Source: Dermatemys mawii (lineage: Eukaryota > Chordata > Testudines > Dermatemydidae). Taken from it: DNA of 64,000 bases. Positions within the stretch are counted from its first letter, which is position 1; every line of letters begins with the position of its first letter. Shown in pieces: positions 46,746 through 59,134 of the stretch. A program made the translations under genes and the position numbers. Location of the stretch: positions 7,714,336 to 7,778,335 of the forward strand of contig ML677385.1 of NCBI GenBank assembly GCA_007922305.1. Reading direction: 5' to 3'. Under the pieces are notes generated by a model. It ran no database searches and was not told the origin of the DNA. It saw only the letters and a list, made by a program, of their open reading frames with translations.

Positions 46746-47465
46746 GAGGGGTGGGCAAACTTTTTGGCCCGAGGGCCACATCTGGATGGGGAAATTGTAT
46801 GCAGGGCCATGAATGTAGGGCTCAGGTAGGGGATTGGGATGCAGGAGGAAGTGTGGGGTGTGGGAGGGAGTTTCAGTGTGCAGGAAGGAACTCGGGTAAG
46901 GGGTTGGAATGCAGGAGGGGTGCAGGGTGTTGCAGGGCCCCCAGGGCAGAGGATGGAGTGTGGGAAGGGACTCAAGACAGGGGGCTGGGGTACAGGAGGG
47001 GTGCGGCGTGGGCTTAAGGCAGTGGGTTAAGGGGTTCAGGTCAGGGGCTTGGGGTTCGGGGTGCCAGAGGGGTTCAGTGAGTGAGCTCCAGCCCGGTGCT
47101 GCTTACTTTGAGTGGCTCCAGCAGTGGCTCCTGTGGGTGGGGGTTGAGCAGGCCGCTCCGACGCACACTGCCCTCGCGTGTGAGTACCACCCCCAAAGCT
47201 CCCGTTGGCTGCGGTTCCCTGTTCCCGACCAATGGGAGCGGCAGGGGGTGATGCCTGTGGGTAAGAGCAGCGCATAGAGCTCTCTGCCCCATCCCCCAGA
47301 GGCTGCAGGGATGTTGTGCTGGCTGCTTCCGGGAGTGGCATAGGCCAGGGCAGGCAGGGAGCCTGCCTTAGCCCCACTGTGTCATGGGGCTGGTAATCCT
47401 GTGGGCCAGACTGAAAGCCCTGAAGGGCCGGATCTGGCCCATGGTCCATAGTTTGCCCTCCCCTG
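46746..47465. mobile_element. hAT element (GGGGTGGGCAAACT ends) with perfect target duplication
   Basis: Left end GAGGGGTGGGCAAACTTTTT and right end ATAGTTTGCCCTCCCCTG are inverted repeats, flanked by CTGTAGAC on both sides (46738-46745 and 47466-47473). The G-rich interior contains loose tandem units (GGGATTGGGATGCAGGAGG-like). Non-coding. Confidence 0.9.
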
Positions 47466-47473
47466 CTGTAGAC

Positions 47474-48335
47474 TGCTGGCAATGATGAAAAGCAATCCTG
47501 GGGCTGAGTTTATTGCCTTTGCAGTGACCCCAAACCCAGATGGATGCTACAATTCACAGCTGCTATTGCTGTGCAGCAATGTCTGTCAAAGATTCCACAC
47601 CAGTAGTCAAGTCCTGCTACATTAGGTGGATTTACATCATATTCATGAATTATAAATTGCTGGATTATTTACATTGGTTGAAATGTGTTTAAACATTACT
47701 GTCTGTATAGTACATTAGATAAACTCAAATGTATTCAATTTTTTACATAATCCATTATTATTCCAGCACAGGGTCAATGGAATGTTTAGTGTTCTGAATG
47801 GCTGAACAATCAGGTCTACATGGTTTCTGCACTATGACAAATTAACTTGAGTTCCTGTGTTCCCTTTCCAAACACTTACTCTGACAGGCTTTTTTTCTAT
47901 CTCTTCAGACAGTAACATAATGTATTGTCATCCAGTTACGTGAAGAGCATTGTGTTTTATATCTAAGAAGATAGTCACTTGTATCAACATAAATCACACC
48001 TCAGTGCCGTTGATCAGTGACAAATACTTTCAAATAACTGCAAAATATATTGCTACCCAACAAACTCTATTAAGGGTACCAAGTGTGTACTTCAGGACAT
48101 ATACTATTGTTTGTTTAGCATATACCTCAAATGGATTGGATCCCTCTATCTGTCCCACAAAAGTGCCCTCCCTATCTTTCTAAGCTGGTGCAGTGTTTGC
48201 CTTTCTTAATTGCATCTGGGATGTTGATGGGGAGTGATTAAAGAAACATTTTTAAGACAAGCTGATTAGTTTAGTGCTGCAGTTCCTCTTCATGCCACAA
48301 ATTCTAATACTAGGGTCTAACGCTGTAACATGCTT
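47474..48335. other. Unassigned AT-rich DNA
   Basis: Nothing recognised. Confidence 0.4.
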
Positions 48336-48399
48336 AGGCCAAAATTTTCAAACCTCATAACCTGAAAATGGGCATCTAAATACAGACTGAGGTACCTAA
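48336..48399. repeat. Old amniote interspersed repeat fragment
   Basis: GGCCAAAATTTTCAAACCTC followed by GGGCATCTAAATACAGACTG resembles an old repeat that recurs at about 53720-53882 in the opposite orientation (TTTTGAAAATTTTGCCCA). Confidence 0.4.
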
Positions 48400-48498
48400 G
48401 GGTATGCCTACACAGCAAAGAAAAGCCTGTGGCTGGCCCATGCCAGCTGACTCAGGCTCATGGGGCTTGGGCTGTGGGGCTGTTACATTGCAGTAGAG

Positions 48499-49210
48499 CA
48501 GAGGTGGGCAAACTATGGCACACGGGCCACATCCAGCCCATGGGGCCCTCTTTCCCGGCCCCTGAGCTCCTGGCTAGGGAGGCTGGTCCCGGCCTCTCCC
48601 CTGCAGCCTCAGTGCACCGCGTGGGCAGCACTCTGGCCCGTAGCTCCTGCTGATGGCTTCAGCAGTGCTGATTGCTCCGTGCTCTTGCAGGGCAGTATGT
48701 CTAGCTCCCATGGGCAACATGGAGCCAGACACACTGCATGGCATGGTAAGGGGGCCAGGGGGTTGGATAAGGGGCAGGGGCCCCCAGGGGGCAATAAGCA
48801 GAGACAGGGAGCAGGGGGCGGTTGGATGGGGTGGAGGTTCTGGGGGGATGGAAAATGGGGTGGGGGGGACGTATAGGGTGTGGGAGTCCCGGGGATCTCT
48901 CAAAGGGTGGGGAGGATAGATAGGAGTTGGGGCAGTCAGGGGACAGGGAGCAGGGGGGACAGGTAGGGGGTGGGGTCCTTGGGGGCTAGGGTGGGGGGTC
49001 TCTAGAGGGGGGCAGTCAGCGGACAAGAAGTGGGGGGGATTGGATGGGTTGGGGATTTTGAGGGGGGCAGTCAAGGGGTGTGAAGTGGGAGAGGGTCAGA
49101 TAGGAGGTGGGGGCAGGCTGTTTGGGGAGGCACAGCCTTCCCTACCTGGCTCTCCGTACAATTTTAGAACCCTGATGTGGCCCTCAAGCCAAAAAGTTTG
49201 CCCACCCCTG
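48499..49210. mobile_element. Nested hAT element (same family as 46746-47465)
   Basis: Ends CAGAGGTGGGCAAACTATGG and AAGTTTGCCCACCCCTG are flanked by CAGTAGAG and CAGTAGAT (48491-48498 and 49211-49218), seven of eight matching. The interior is G-rich with loose GGGGGCAGTCAGGGGAC-like tandem units. Confidence 0.88.
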
Positions 49211-49293
49211 CAGTAGATATTTCTGGGCTCAGCCTGGAGCTCGGGCATTAGGACTCTGTGAGGTGGGAGATTTCCCAAAGCCTGGGCTCTAGT

Positions 49294-49420
49294 GAGGGTG
49301 ACCAGATAGCAAATGTGAAAAATCATCAGGGTGGAGGTGGGAGGTAATAAGAGCTTATATAAGAAAAAGACCTAAAAATCAGGACTGTCCCTATTAAAAG
49401 CTGGACATCTGGTCACCCTG
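49294..49420. mobile_element. Nested 127-bp hAT MITE (AGGGTGACCAGA ends)
   Basis: Ends GAGGGTGACCAGATAG and CATCTGGTCACCCTG are inverted repeats. GCTCTAGT flanks both sides exactly (49286-49293 and 49421-49428). Inserted in the same MITE as the element at 48499. Confidence 0.9.
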
Positions 49421-49543
49421 GCTCTAGTCGAAGCCTGGAAGTTTACACAGCAATGAAACAGACCCACAGCCTGAGCCACGAGAGCCCAAGGCAGCCAGCA
49501 CAGGCCAACTGTGGGTTTTTCTTTGTAATGTAGGCATACCTTA

Positions 49544-49850
49544 AGTAACCTGCTGCTGCATAGCTTCACCTCTCACTTAAGTGAAAGATACGTAGCCAAC
49601 AAAATAATCCTGCTCTTAAAATGTAATCTGCCAGCCATTATTTGGGGAGGGGAATGAGAAATAGGTATTTTGCATCCAACAGATGTCTCTATGTAAAAAC
49701 AACCAACCTTCCAGGACTCCAGGGGCTAGCTGGACTTCTGGAAAATCTTGGATTTTAAGAGTTTTTTACAATGTAAAATTTGGTTCCTGATTGAATCACT
49801 ATTTTGCTGCGATTTATAATTTGGGCCTTTCTGACAATAATTTGGGGCCT
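49544..49850. other. Unassigned DNA
   Basis: Nothing recognised. Confidence 0.4.
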
Positions 49851-49858
49851 CTTGAAGA

Positions 49859-49982
49859 TAGGGTGACCAGATGTCCCGATTTTACAGGGACAGTCCCGAT
49901 TTTTGGGTCTTTTTCTTATATAGGCTCCTATTCCCCCCCACCCCCTGTCCCGACTTTTCACATTTGCTGTCTGGTCACCCTA
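49859..49982. mobile_element. 124-bp hAT MITE (AGGGTGACCAGA ends)
   Basis: Ends TAGGGTGACCAGATGTCCCG and GCTGTCTGGTCACCCTA are flanked exactly by CTTGAAGA (49851-49858 and 49983-49990). Near full-length sibling of 49294-49420; the interior includes CAGTCCCGATTTTTGGGTC. Confidence 0.92.
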
Positions 49983-50270
49983 CTTGAAGATCATTTAGGG
50001 TGGAGGCAAAGTGAAGTTAGAAGCATGCCCACGCCTAAATTCATAGCTTTTGGGTGTGAACAGGACTCAAGTTAGGAGCAACACTCAAATTATAACTTGA
50101 GTTAACTCTGCAGTGAAGACAAGCCCTCTGTCATCTCACAGCCTAACTTGACAGAGCGTAACCACACTGCAGAACAGCAATCAAGTTCCATGCTCCTGCT
50201 GTCATGCCTTATGTCCGCACTGGCAGAGCATCCACGTCTGAGAAATGCAAAGATTTGGCAGATGAAGGAT

Positions 50271-50291
50271 AATAAATAAATAAATAAATAA
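50271..50291. repeat. (AATA)n microsatellite
   Basis: About five tetranucleotide units. Confidence 0.9.
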
Positions 50292-50294
50292 TGC

Positions 50295-50395
50295 GTAGCT
50301 CTAATATGGCAATTTTCATCAGTAAATCTCAAAGTTCTTTACAAAAAGGGTGAGCATAATTTCCCCCATTTTACAGATGGGGATATGTGTGCCAT
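50295..50395. repeat. MIR/L2-like ancient repeat tail
   Basis: ATCTCAAAGTTCTTTACAAA followed by CCCCCATTTTACAGATGGGG matches the tail shared by old CORE-SINE and L2 families of amniotes. Diverged. Confidence 0.45.
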
Positions 50396-50777
50396 CAATA
50401 GCACTTGCACACTTTAGGAATCTCAAAATCAAAACCCACAATTATTTTTAAGGGTATTTCCTAATTTAAATGGCCTAGGTTGTAGTAGAGCAATAATTGC
50501 CTTGCAAACCTCCAAAACCATTGTGTTAACCAAGCATCTGCGAACTCCAAAGTGACTGTTACAGATCTGTTAGTAATCTGGGGTTACCAGTTTCCACAGA
50601 ACAATAGCAACAGATCTGTGGACAATTATTCTCTCTCTCAAAAGGGTGTTCTGGTGCTCAGGGAATGGGGTTAGCTCTTCCCACAGCTCTAGGAGGGTGG
50701 CTTTCCCCAAACCAAAGTTGTGGGCCCTCTTCTGATCATTCCCTTCTTTCCATCATGGTGTAACATAGTCCCACTGC
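50396..50777. other. Unassigned DNA
   Basis: Nothing recognised. Confidence 0.4.
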
Positions 50778-51170
50778 CAGAGGTGAAAGTAAGCTGGTAT
50801 GATATGGTACAGTGTACTGGTAAGAAAGCCGGTGTACACAGTCGACCATACTGGCAGGACCGCTGATTTAGGGGTGGGGAAAGTGGCAGCTGCCCTAGGG
50901 CCTGATGATTTAAAAGGGCCTGGGGCTCCTGGCAGCAGTCGGAACCCCTGGCCCTTTAAATCACCACTGGAATCCCAGGGCTCCTGGCCGCCGCTATCAC
51001 GGGACTCCAGCAGCAGTTTAAAGGGCCCGGGACTCCCGGCCACTGCTACTGCTACCGCGCCAGTGGCCAGAGCCCTGGGCCCTTTAAATCACTGCTGGAA
51101 CTCCGGGGGGCATGGGCCAGGCAGCACTGAAGGGCTGGCTGGGGGAGTCTGGTCCAAGCCCCACCCCTTC
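50778..51170. mobile_element. hAT element of the 45645-46501 family, right end missing
   Basis: The left end CAGAGGTGAAAGTAAGCTGG and the interior units around TTTAAAGGGCCCGGG and GGGCCCTTTAAATCACTGC match the element at 45645. No right terminus was found before 51.2 kb, so the copy is truncated or rearranged. Its end position is approximate. Confidence 0.65.
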
Positions 51171-51175
51171 CTCCT

Positions 51176-51410
51176 GAGGACTCATCCCTTCTGGAGGTCC
51201 CAGAGCTGTCCCTTCACCTTACCCAGGACCTGGCTGTCCACTGCACTCTGTTTGTGATCCCTGGTCCAGGAGCAGTGGTCTGCATAGTGAAGTCTTCCAT
51301 GAAAGACAGCATCAGCTGGGTTCATACGTCCAAGTCCATGTGGTCTGACTTCTTCTCCTTGTGCTTGTACCAGCAGGCCTTTGACACTTTCTTCTTTAGG
51401 CAAAATGCTG
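51176..51410 (+). other. Unrecognised open frame, possible transposon-derived coding remnant
   Basis: A plus-strand frame open for about 75 codons contains LSLHLTQDLAVHCTLFVIPG and SISWVHTSKSMWSDFFSL and ends in TAA at about 51418. The residue pattern looks protein-like, but no start codon, domain or splice context is clear. It could be a remnant of a transposon gene or chance. Confidence 0.25.
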
Positions 51411-51648
51411 GCTCTTAAACCAACCCCTCCCCAATCTAATAGCAGCAACTTCTACAGAGGTATGCCAAGAATCATTGCCTCCTTCAAAACAGCTTTTGTT
51501 GGACCAGCTGTAGCACAAGTACATCAGGTTGGGTTCTGCCAGGAAATGGATTTCCTAAGCCTAGTTCATTTCTACCCACAATCCCCAGAGGGAATGGACA
51601 AGTTGTCCCACAACACCCTGTAAAAGTGAGTGCAGAGTGAAGAGTGGA

Positions 51649-51703
51649 TAGGTATCCCATGGTTCATTGTGGTTGCAATGAACCATGGGATACCTACCGA
51701 GAA
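51649..51703. repeat. Perfect-stem hairpin
   Basis: GTATCCCATGGTTCATTG and CAATGAACCATGGGATAC form an inverted repeat of more than 20 bp around TGGTTG. It may be the fused ends of a vanished MITE. Confidence 0.8.
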
Positions 51704-54700
51704 ATCTTTGCATCTTTCTGAGCAACCTAATAAGCACAGCTGGCTGGTAGTAGGCTACATGATTATCTGCATCACCTGACTGGATGAAAGAGTCAGAAGA
51801 TCAGCTCTGAAGCCTAGCACCAATAGCAGTATGGCGGTTGCTCAAAACATTTGCCTGTGGTTGCTATATCCTATGTTTGCCTCAGTCCAATTCTGATCCT
51901 TGGCTTTGACCATTTGGCCTGTGATTCCTGCTCCAACCATTAGATCTGATTACCCATTCCCTGCTTGTGTGACAGTAGGTGGAGATGTAGGACACAGCTA
52001 TAAATGATAGTATAGACACTCTACAAACATTCATTCCAGGATGGAAACATTTGAGGTCTACCTTAGACTAGGTCCACTAGGTGCTTGCCAGATGAGGATA
52101 CAAGATAGATTTCCTTAACGTTCACTTCTATTAGTTAATGTGTTTTAAAATACAACTTGCTGTGGCTATATTAATTTTTGAGAACATGTTAAAATATATC
52201 AGCTAACATATTTTAAAATACACCTTTTATCCTAATCTAGACAAGCTCCAGGGGAAACCACAAACGTTTGATTTCTGGAACAATTGTTTGCAGAGTGTCT
52301 AGACTACCAAGTAAAATCATTTTAGTTAACCTGAATTAATTGGCAATCAATTAACTGAGTTTAAACAGGAACACAAACTTTAAACTAGAGGAAAACCTTA
52401 TATCATGAGGAAGCAAAAAGATGGAGTTTAGCAAGAAAGCAATTTATAGCAGTGCGTCAAACAAACTAATGGAGGAGAGCTATATAATTTGTTTTATACC
52501 TTCCTGATAGCTGCTTTTCTTGCTAAAACCCAATTCTTGATCATCTCAAAGTGAAGGTTAAACCTTTCACAAGTGTGTTCCTTTCACCACCATGTCACCT
52601 CTGAGCCTATCCTAGAAAGAAGACTCAACAGTGTTAAGAGATCAATACAGAGTGCAATACAGCTGTCTTCTGCAGCAGCTCTTCCTCAATTACTAACTGA
52701 ACAGACCGTTACACACTGCAGTAATTTCATCAATGTTACATTGATAGACTGTTTCCAGGCTTTTATAGACAATAGAAACTATGCTGACAAGTAGGGCCAA
52801 ATTCAGCTCTGGTGGAAAGCAAACATTTTCATGCAATTATCCAAATGAGTGTCTTATGATTCTTCATTACACAACCCTATATACTGTAATAATCTACAGC
52901 TTCCTATGTTTGATACTAAAATAAGTGTAATGATATTGTATATGGTATTATTATATGTTGTTTCTCTTTAAATAGTCGTATGTTTTGGTTATTAAATAAA
53001 GGAGTCTAAAAGATGTAGAAAGCAAAGTATTTACTTTGCATTTAAAAACTGATTGTAAAGCCTATGGTTAGTAATACAAGGCTCACCCTTTTACTGCTAG
53101 TATAATCTCTGTAAATATAAAAGGGTTGTAAGCAAAATCATTAACTTATTAAAGTCCATATAAATTGTCTTCTAATTTCAGAAACTGATGTTAGAGGATT
53201 TACACCACAGCTGAATTTGGCCCATGGATTCCAGTTCAACCCATATGAATACATTTTGAGGACTAATTAAAAGACACTGTTCTGTTTTAAAAAATCCTTT
53301 CATATGTTGCAGAAGGTTTCTGAACTTAGTAAAAATGGAAGACTTTTAAAATGTGATTTATTATCATTTATTTATGTTTCTTTTACTTCATGTTTCAGTC
53401 TGGAGAGAGAAAATAGACTTGTTCATTTTTCTTTCAGCTTTTTATAATACTGATATCGTTAGATTGTAAATACTGACTGGAAGGTTTTAAAAATCACATT
53501 TGTATACGAATTAAAAAAAAATAAAACAAAAAACAAATAAAGAAAAATAAACTGTCCTGTTGGTTCTAGGTTTTTTAAAGGTTTGTTTTCACAGAACACA
53601 AAATTTGGGTCAACAGTGACTTGAGTATTTATCTAATCCTCTAGGAAACAGGTTAAATATACCTTGAAAAGCACATCTAGCAATACATACAAACAAAAGT
53701 TTCTGAAACTGGGGAGTTAAAGTTAGGAACCTAAATCTGTATGTAGACACCTAAACAATGGTGGCCTGGTTTTTCAATGGTGCTGAGTATCTGTAGCTCC
53801 CATTACAGACACAGAGGAATGTAGAAGCTCAGCACCTCTTAGAAATCAGGTTACTTTTATTTACGTGCCCAGTTTTGAAAATTTTGCCCAGAGTGTTTAC
53901 GATACAGGCAGAAACCAAATGTTTTATCGATGTTTTGTCACTACTATTCAACCCCAGTGATTATAGTGAATCGTTTTTCAATCAGACTACTGTGGTTTCT
54001 AGAGACAGACAGTCCCTGAGTATTTTTCTGTGGTTCCAAGGAGTGAGTTGTGGCTTCCTGCATATTATAAAATATACAGAAAATGGATATTTAGGCTGCA
54101 GTTCTGCTTTATCACTGACAGTTATGGTATGATAGATTCAAAGAAAGAAGATAATAAAGCTACTGTACAAATCCACTAATGGCTGACGAAATTTTTTTCT
54201 GCAGCGAGTGTTAATGTTATACTCCATTGGCATTTAGGGCTGACTTGTTGCAAAGAAAAACCCACTATGTTTTGTAGAAAATTTAATAAGTCGAGATAAG
54301 ACAAGATTTTTCCCCTCTCTTCACTACAATACAAACACTCTGCAATTTGAGACAGGACAGATTTGATTGAAACAACTCCCTCCTAATGACTTTGCCAGGA
54401 TGCTCTTTCCATCATGTCACTGCCTATGATGAGCCTAAGAGCCAGTGATTAGAGAGGTTTAAGATTAGCAGCCAGAGGGGGTATCATAGTGACTGTGCAT
54501 ACATAAGACCAGCAAATCTTTTGTGAGGATCAGGTCCTGTCCTTCTTAGAAGTACTACTGGATACAAAGTTAGTTCATACTCCTTTTGCAAACAGACACA
54601 TTAAGAAGCCAACTCAGGAAAGGTAGATTCAAATCAACATATAGCAGTCATGCATTTGATACTATTTGCAGTAATGTTTATAAATTTCAATCTCTGAACA

Positions 54701-57114
54701 CTAAATAATTTCCCTCCCCCTTTTAATACATAATGATCTGAACAGTAGCCTCACCCAGCATAACAGTGAAATGCTTTCATTTATTTACAAGGCCAGCTAA
54801 AAGACAAAACTCTTCCTCAAAAAACATTAGACCAGATTCTCAGCGAGTGTCAGTCATTGCAATTTACACTAATTGGCAATCTAGCCAAACGAACAGCCAG
54901 CCATACTCCCTAGGCCAAAAGACTATTGGCCTATTTTCAAAGATGCTGCACATCTGCAGCTCCTCACTCACTGGGATTTGCGGGTAATCAACATCTCTGA
55001 AAAGCAGACCACATGTAACTAAAACCTTGTAGAATTCTCTGAAGGTCGCTGAATCAGACTAATGGGATGGAATCAAATTCCAGAGTGACAGGATAGTTTA
55101 TTCATATTCAAAACCAAGAGGTAGTTTGAACAGCCATCTGACCTCAATCCTGTAACATCTACAAGAAGAAATGTGGTCTCAAGCATGCTCATGGCCAAAA
55201 CAAATAGAGGGGTTATAGGTCAAAACCTACAATTCAAAATGCACTCAGAAAAACAAAGTGGAAACTAGTACAGTTTATAAAGCACAGATATTAACTAGTC
55301 CCATTAAACACCACCACTACATCTTCAGGCAATCTTCAGCAGCGGTCACATCAACGGACCTGACAAAAAGTTGTCCTCATACATATTCTCTCCTGGGCTC
55401 TCCAACATTCATTTCTGGATCTAGCTCTCTCAAATCTATTGAGTCAAACTGCTGAAAACTTCAATTTGCTATTTTGCACCTAGTTGCAGTAAAAAAAAGG
55501 GCTCAGTCATCTTAAATAAACCTCATTCTTATACACTGTTTGCAGATTTGGGGGGCTGCTCCAAAGCCCATTGACATAAATTGGACTTCAGAGGGCTTTG
55601 GATCAGGCCCTGGATTTCTTGATTAGCTTTCCATCTAATATTTTTTTTCTTCACTGTTTACCCAAGAGAGAATCAATTTATAAAATCATTTAGTTAAGCA
55701 AAAAGGACCCCTCTCCTTTAATTAGGAGTACTGGTTAGATCTAGCCACATTTCCACTTCCTCCTATGCAAGTAGCAGGATGAACAAGCAGAGAATTAATC
55801 TGGCTTTAAAACTCATCCCACTTCCTTCCTGCACAGAACGAAGTGGGAATGTTGCTAGATCTAATCAGTACTCTTGTATAAGAATGAGGTTTGTTTAAGA
55901 TGATTGAGTATATTATTCTCTGTAAGAACTTTTTAAAGTCCATTTTACATTTGAATTTTGTAGCAAGAAAATAAATTTAAGCAATTTAGTGCTTCTCACC
56001 TAAGACGCGGGAGAGAGGGGGGTCACTGAGAGCACAAGAGAGACAGGTCCCTACTCTCAGTTCTGCTGCCCCAGGAAAGTCCTTCTGAGCCCCAGTGGCC
56101 CTCAGATGGAGAATGCAACAGCCTGAGCAGCATTAGGAACTGTGCAAGGCTCAAACCTGCTCAGTGATGACAGACTAGGAAGTCTCTACTGAGCATTTGC
56201 AAATTAAGATTTTTTTCATTGGGTAATCTTTTGGTCAAACTTACGTGGATTTTCCTGGTGATAGCAAAAGGCACATCCCTGACACAAAGGCCAACTTCCT
56301 GCCAAATCTCAAGACCCTGCGCTAAACTATGGGGGCACTAGAGCATTTCAAAGAGACCATCACTGGAATTTTTAAAACCAGGACAAAACAATGTATTTTT
56401 CCCTACCCTCATTTTCACAAATGACTGAACTGTTTTGACTAACATTTTCCATAGATTTCAGCCTGTAGCAGACACCCAGCATGGAAAATTTGAGCACAAA
56501 CAGTTGGAGTTTTAAAAAGTTATAAGCAATTGAAAAAAGGATTTTTATAATGGAAAGTGTTGGGCAAAACTTAATAATAGGTGGTGCTACCAGTCCTGCC
56601 TATCATAGAACCTTTCCAGCTCCTAACCTTCAAAATGATGCTAAAAATCTGTACAGAGCTGCCTGGCAGTCTTTGTATTTTCAATGTTCAAGCAATTTTG
56701 AGAAAGTCTCAAAATGCCAAGATCATCCCATGTCCCTAGGCCAGAGATACAGAAATCCAGACTTAAGGAATATTGTATGGTTTAGAAATAAGGAGCCTGC
56801 AGAGAATGCTCATAAAAAAGCAAACTGCAAATTTGGATTGCAGTTGTGAGGTTTTTCTTTTACAGATCCTGGTCACCCATCCTTAGTCATAGAAATGAAG
56901 AGGCTGTGTAATGGGCAATGGAACAGTACAGGGTACTGTGTTAACTTACAGTAATGTGTTCCATGCTGTCATCACCAGGCACTGCAATGTACATTGCACA
57001 ACAGTAATTGGATTAGCAGGAATAGTAAAAACCTATCACAAGACAAAGCCATATCCTGTTAGATCTGGCAAATTAAACAGCTTGCAATGACTGAGCAAGT
57101 CACTCAAATACTCT
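51704..57114. other. Unassigned AT-rich DNA with old repeat fragments
   Basis: Positions 53720-53882 and 55548-55613 (GCTCCAAAGCCCATTGAC / AGGGCTTTGGATCAGGCCC) are short fragments of old palindromic amniote repeats. No exon, RNA gene or intact element is recognised. Open frames such as plus 53875-54132 and 56550-56849 show no domain. Confidence 0.4.
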
Positions 57115-57379
57115 GGGTAGGTCCTTACTACCGCGGGTAACCGTCGATCTTTTAGCGATCAATTTTAGCGAGAGATCGCCAGCGCTGTCCCCGTCGACTC
57201 TGTAACTCCAGCTTGACGTGAGGAATAAGTTGGAGTCGACGGGGGAGCACGCTGCTGACTGCCGCTGCCATGAGGACGGCAGGTAAATAGGCTGCAGATA
57301 TGCCGACTTCAGCTACGTGATTCACGTAGCTGAACTTGTGTATCTGCAGTCAATCCCCACCCCTAGTGAAGACCAGCCC
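57115..57379. mobile_element. Harbinger-type MITE, first of a close pair
   Basis: Left end GGGTAGGTCCTTACTACCG and right end CTAGTGAAGACCAGCCC are flanked by TCT (57112-57114 and 57380-57382). The interior has GTCGA and GATCG motifs (AACCGTCGATC, AGTCGACGGGG). Confidence 0.7.
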
Positions 57380-57399
57380 TCTCTCTCAATCATCTATCA

Positions 57400-57685
57400 G
57401 GCTATGTCTTCACTACCTTCCGGATCGGCAGGTAGTGATCAATCTATTGGGGATCGATTTATTGCGTCTCGTTTAGCCGCGATAAATCGATCCCCAAAGG
57501 CACTCCCCATTGACTCCGAAACTCCAGCTCGCCAAGAGACGCGAATGGAGTCGACAGGGGAGCCTGTTGCTGCCGTGAGGATGGCCAGGTAAGTCAGCCT
57601 AAGATGCGCCAACTTCAGCTGAGTTATTCATGTAGCTGAAGTTGCGTATCTTAGGTCGACCCTCCCCGCTAGTGTAGACCAGGCC
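57400..57685. mobile_element. Harbinger-type MITE, second of a close pair
   Basis: Left end GGCTATGTCTTCACTACC and right end CTAGTGTAGACCAGGCC are flanked by TCA (57397-57399 and 57686-57688). The interior has TTGGGGATCGATTTATTGCG and its inverse CGATAAATCGATCCCCAA. It is 20 bp from the previous MITE with a separate duplication, so the two are independent insertions. Confidence 0.8.
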
Positions 57686-57688
57686 TCA

Positions 57689-59049
57689 GATGAGCAATGG
57701 ATTTCTTCTTAAAAACCAGCCACCATGAAGCCAGTACATAAAAAAAATCACTTCTTAAACACCACAGAAAGGGCTAAACCTAAAATTAAATCCAAATGGC
57801 AAAAATCCTACTGCATGTTCACAGAGCTCCCTGGAGAATCATGCCCTCACTTCCTTCGCTATTCTGGCATTGGTATCCTATTTCTTCCCTTTCATGAACA
57901 AAATTGTTCCTCTCTGCTCACATTACAACTTTTTGCCACCCAAAATCCTATTATCTAGATTGATTATATGTTACACTCTACTAATATATGTTTTGTTTCT
58001 GCTTATTATAATGCTGGTATGCTCCCTCCCTTCTTATTGTTGCCTAATAATAGTATAATTAGTACACTGTGACAGTGTACCTTCTGGACAGTGGCAATCA
58101 TTATTGCAGGGAAAACATCAGTGTTCCACTGTGGACTCATAGGGATTAATCATCTCATTTTCCCCTTCTGAGTTATTTTGAACGGAAGGAGATCTCTTAA
58201 GCTAAATGTGCTAGGAATTGAATGGGGGCCAGATGAAGTCAGAAGTGTAAAATGATTCAGAGACAGGATTACTCTGAGCTGTGAACTGGGATGAGACAGC
58301 CTGAATGGAGCAGAGGAGCAGCATAGGCTGTGCAGAAAATTGTATCCAATGGATCCTTGTACTGGAAATATTATGCAGTCCACATAAAAATTGCTTCCCT
58401 GATATGTGGAAACCGTGCATAGCCTCCAGTTGGTACTTCTGCTCACTTCCTCCAAGTTTGGGCTTCCATGAACATGTCAAGCCAATGTTCAAATCCCTCA
58501 ATTGATTCCCAGTCTACTTCCAATGTCACTTTAAGGCCTTGGGCCTATAATCTTCAAAGCTATGAATGAATCAAACCCCAGCTACATTCAAAACTGAATT
58601 TTGATCTAAATACCAATGAGATACCTGCTCTCCTCTGGGACAAATACTAATCAGACTGAAGTCTGTGGGAGTAAAACTTGCAGAGGAGATTAGCCGAATC
58701 AATAATCAAACCATCTTTAGGAAACACTACAAAAACTGTGATAAAGTCTTTCCGCAATAACAAGAATGATACTTATGGTAGTAACATCACCTTCAACTTA
58801 TCTCAAATCAGATCAACCAATCAAATAAAAATAACACTATCCTAAGCAAAGTTTTCAAATCGTAAAAAGGGAAGAGAGCTGTTGTATCAATGAAGCTCAC
58901 TAAAAATGCTGCTATTGCTAATCCATTTTCAAATATTAACACACTTGGCAGCAGTATACAATGTATACTGACTAATTCCAAATAAATTTGTGACTTTTGT
59001 TCTAGTTATATGAAATAAGAGTAAGACTATGTTAATCTTTTTTATTTTA
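57689..59049. other. Unassigned DNA
   Basis: Nothing recognised. The 101-codon minus-strand frame at 58150-58455 has no recognisable domain. Confidence 0.4.
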
Positions 59050-59134
59050 GTTGGTTACCAGTGTTGTGTGTAACAATAGGTCTGAAATAAAACAGACTCA
59101 AATAACAGGATGACAATGTAGCCATGTAGAACAA

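Larger units (their letters stand above)
48400..49541. mobile_element. Harbinger-type MITE carrying two nested hAT insertions
   Basis: Left end GGGTATGCCTACACAGCAAAG and right end CTTTGTAATGTAGGCATACC are inverted ends, flanked by TAA. With the insertions at 48499-49210 and 49294-49420 and their duplications removed, the element is about 290 bp. Its right half matches the truncated copy at 17107-17260. Confidence 0.75.
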
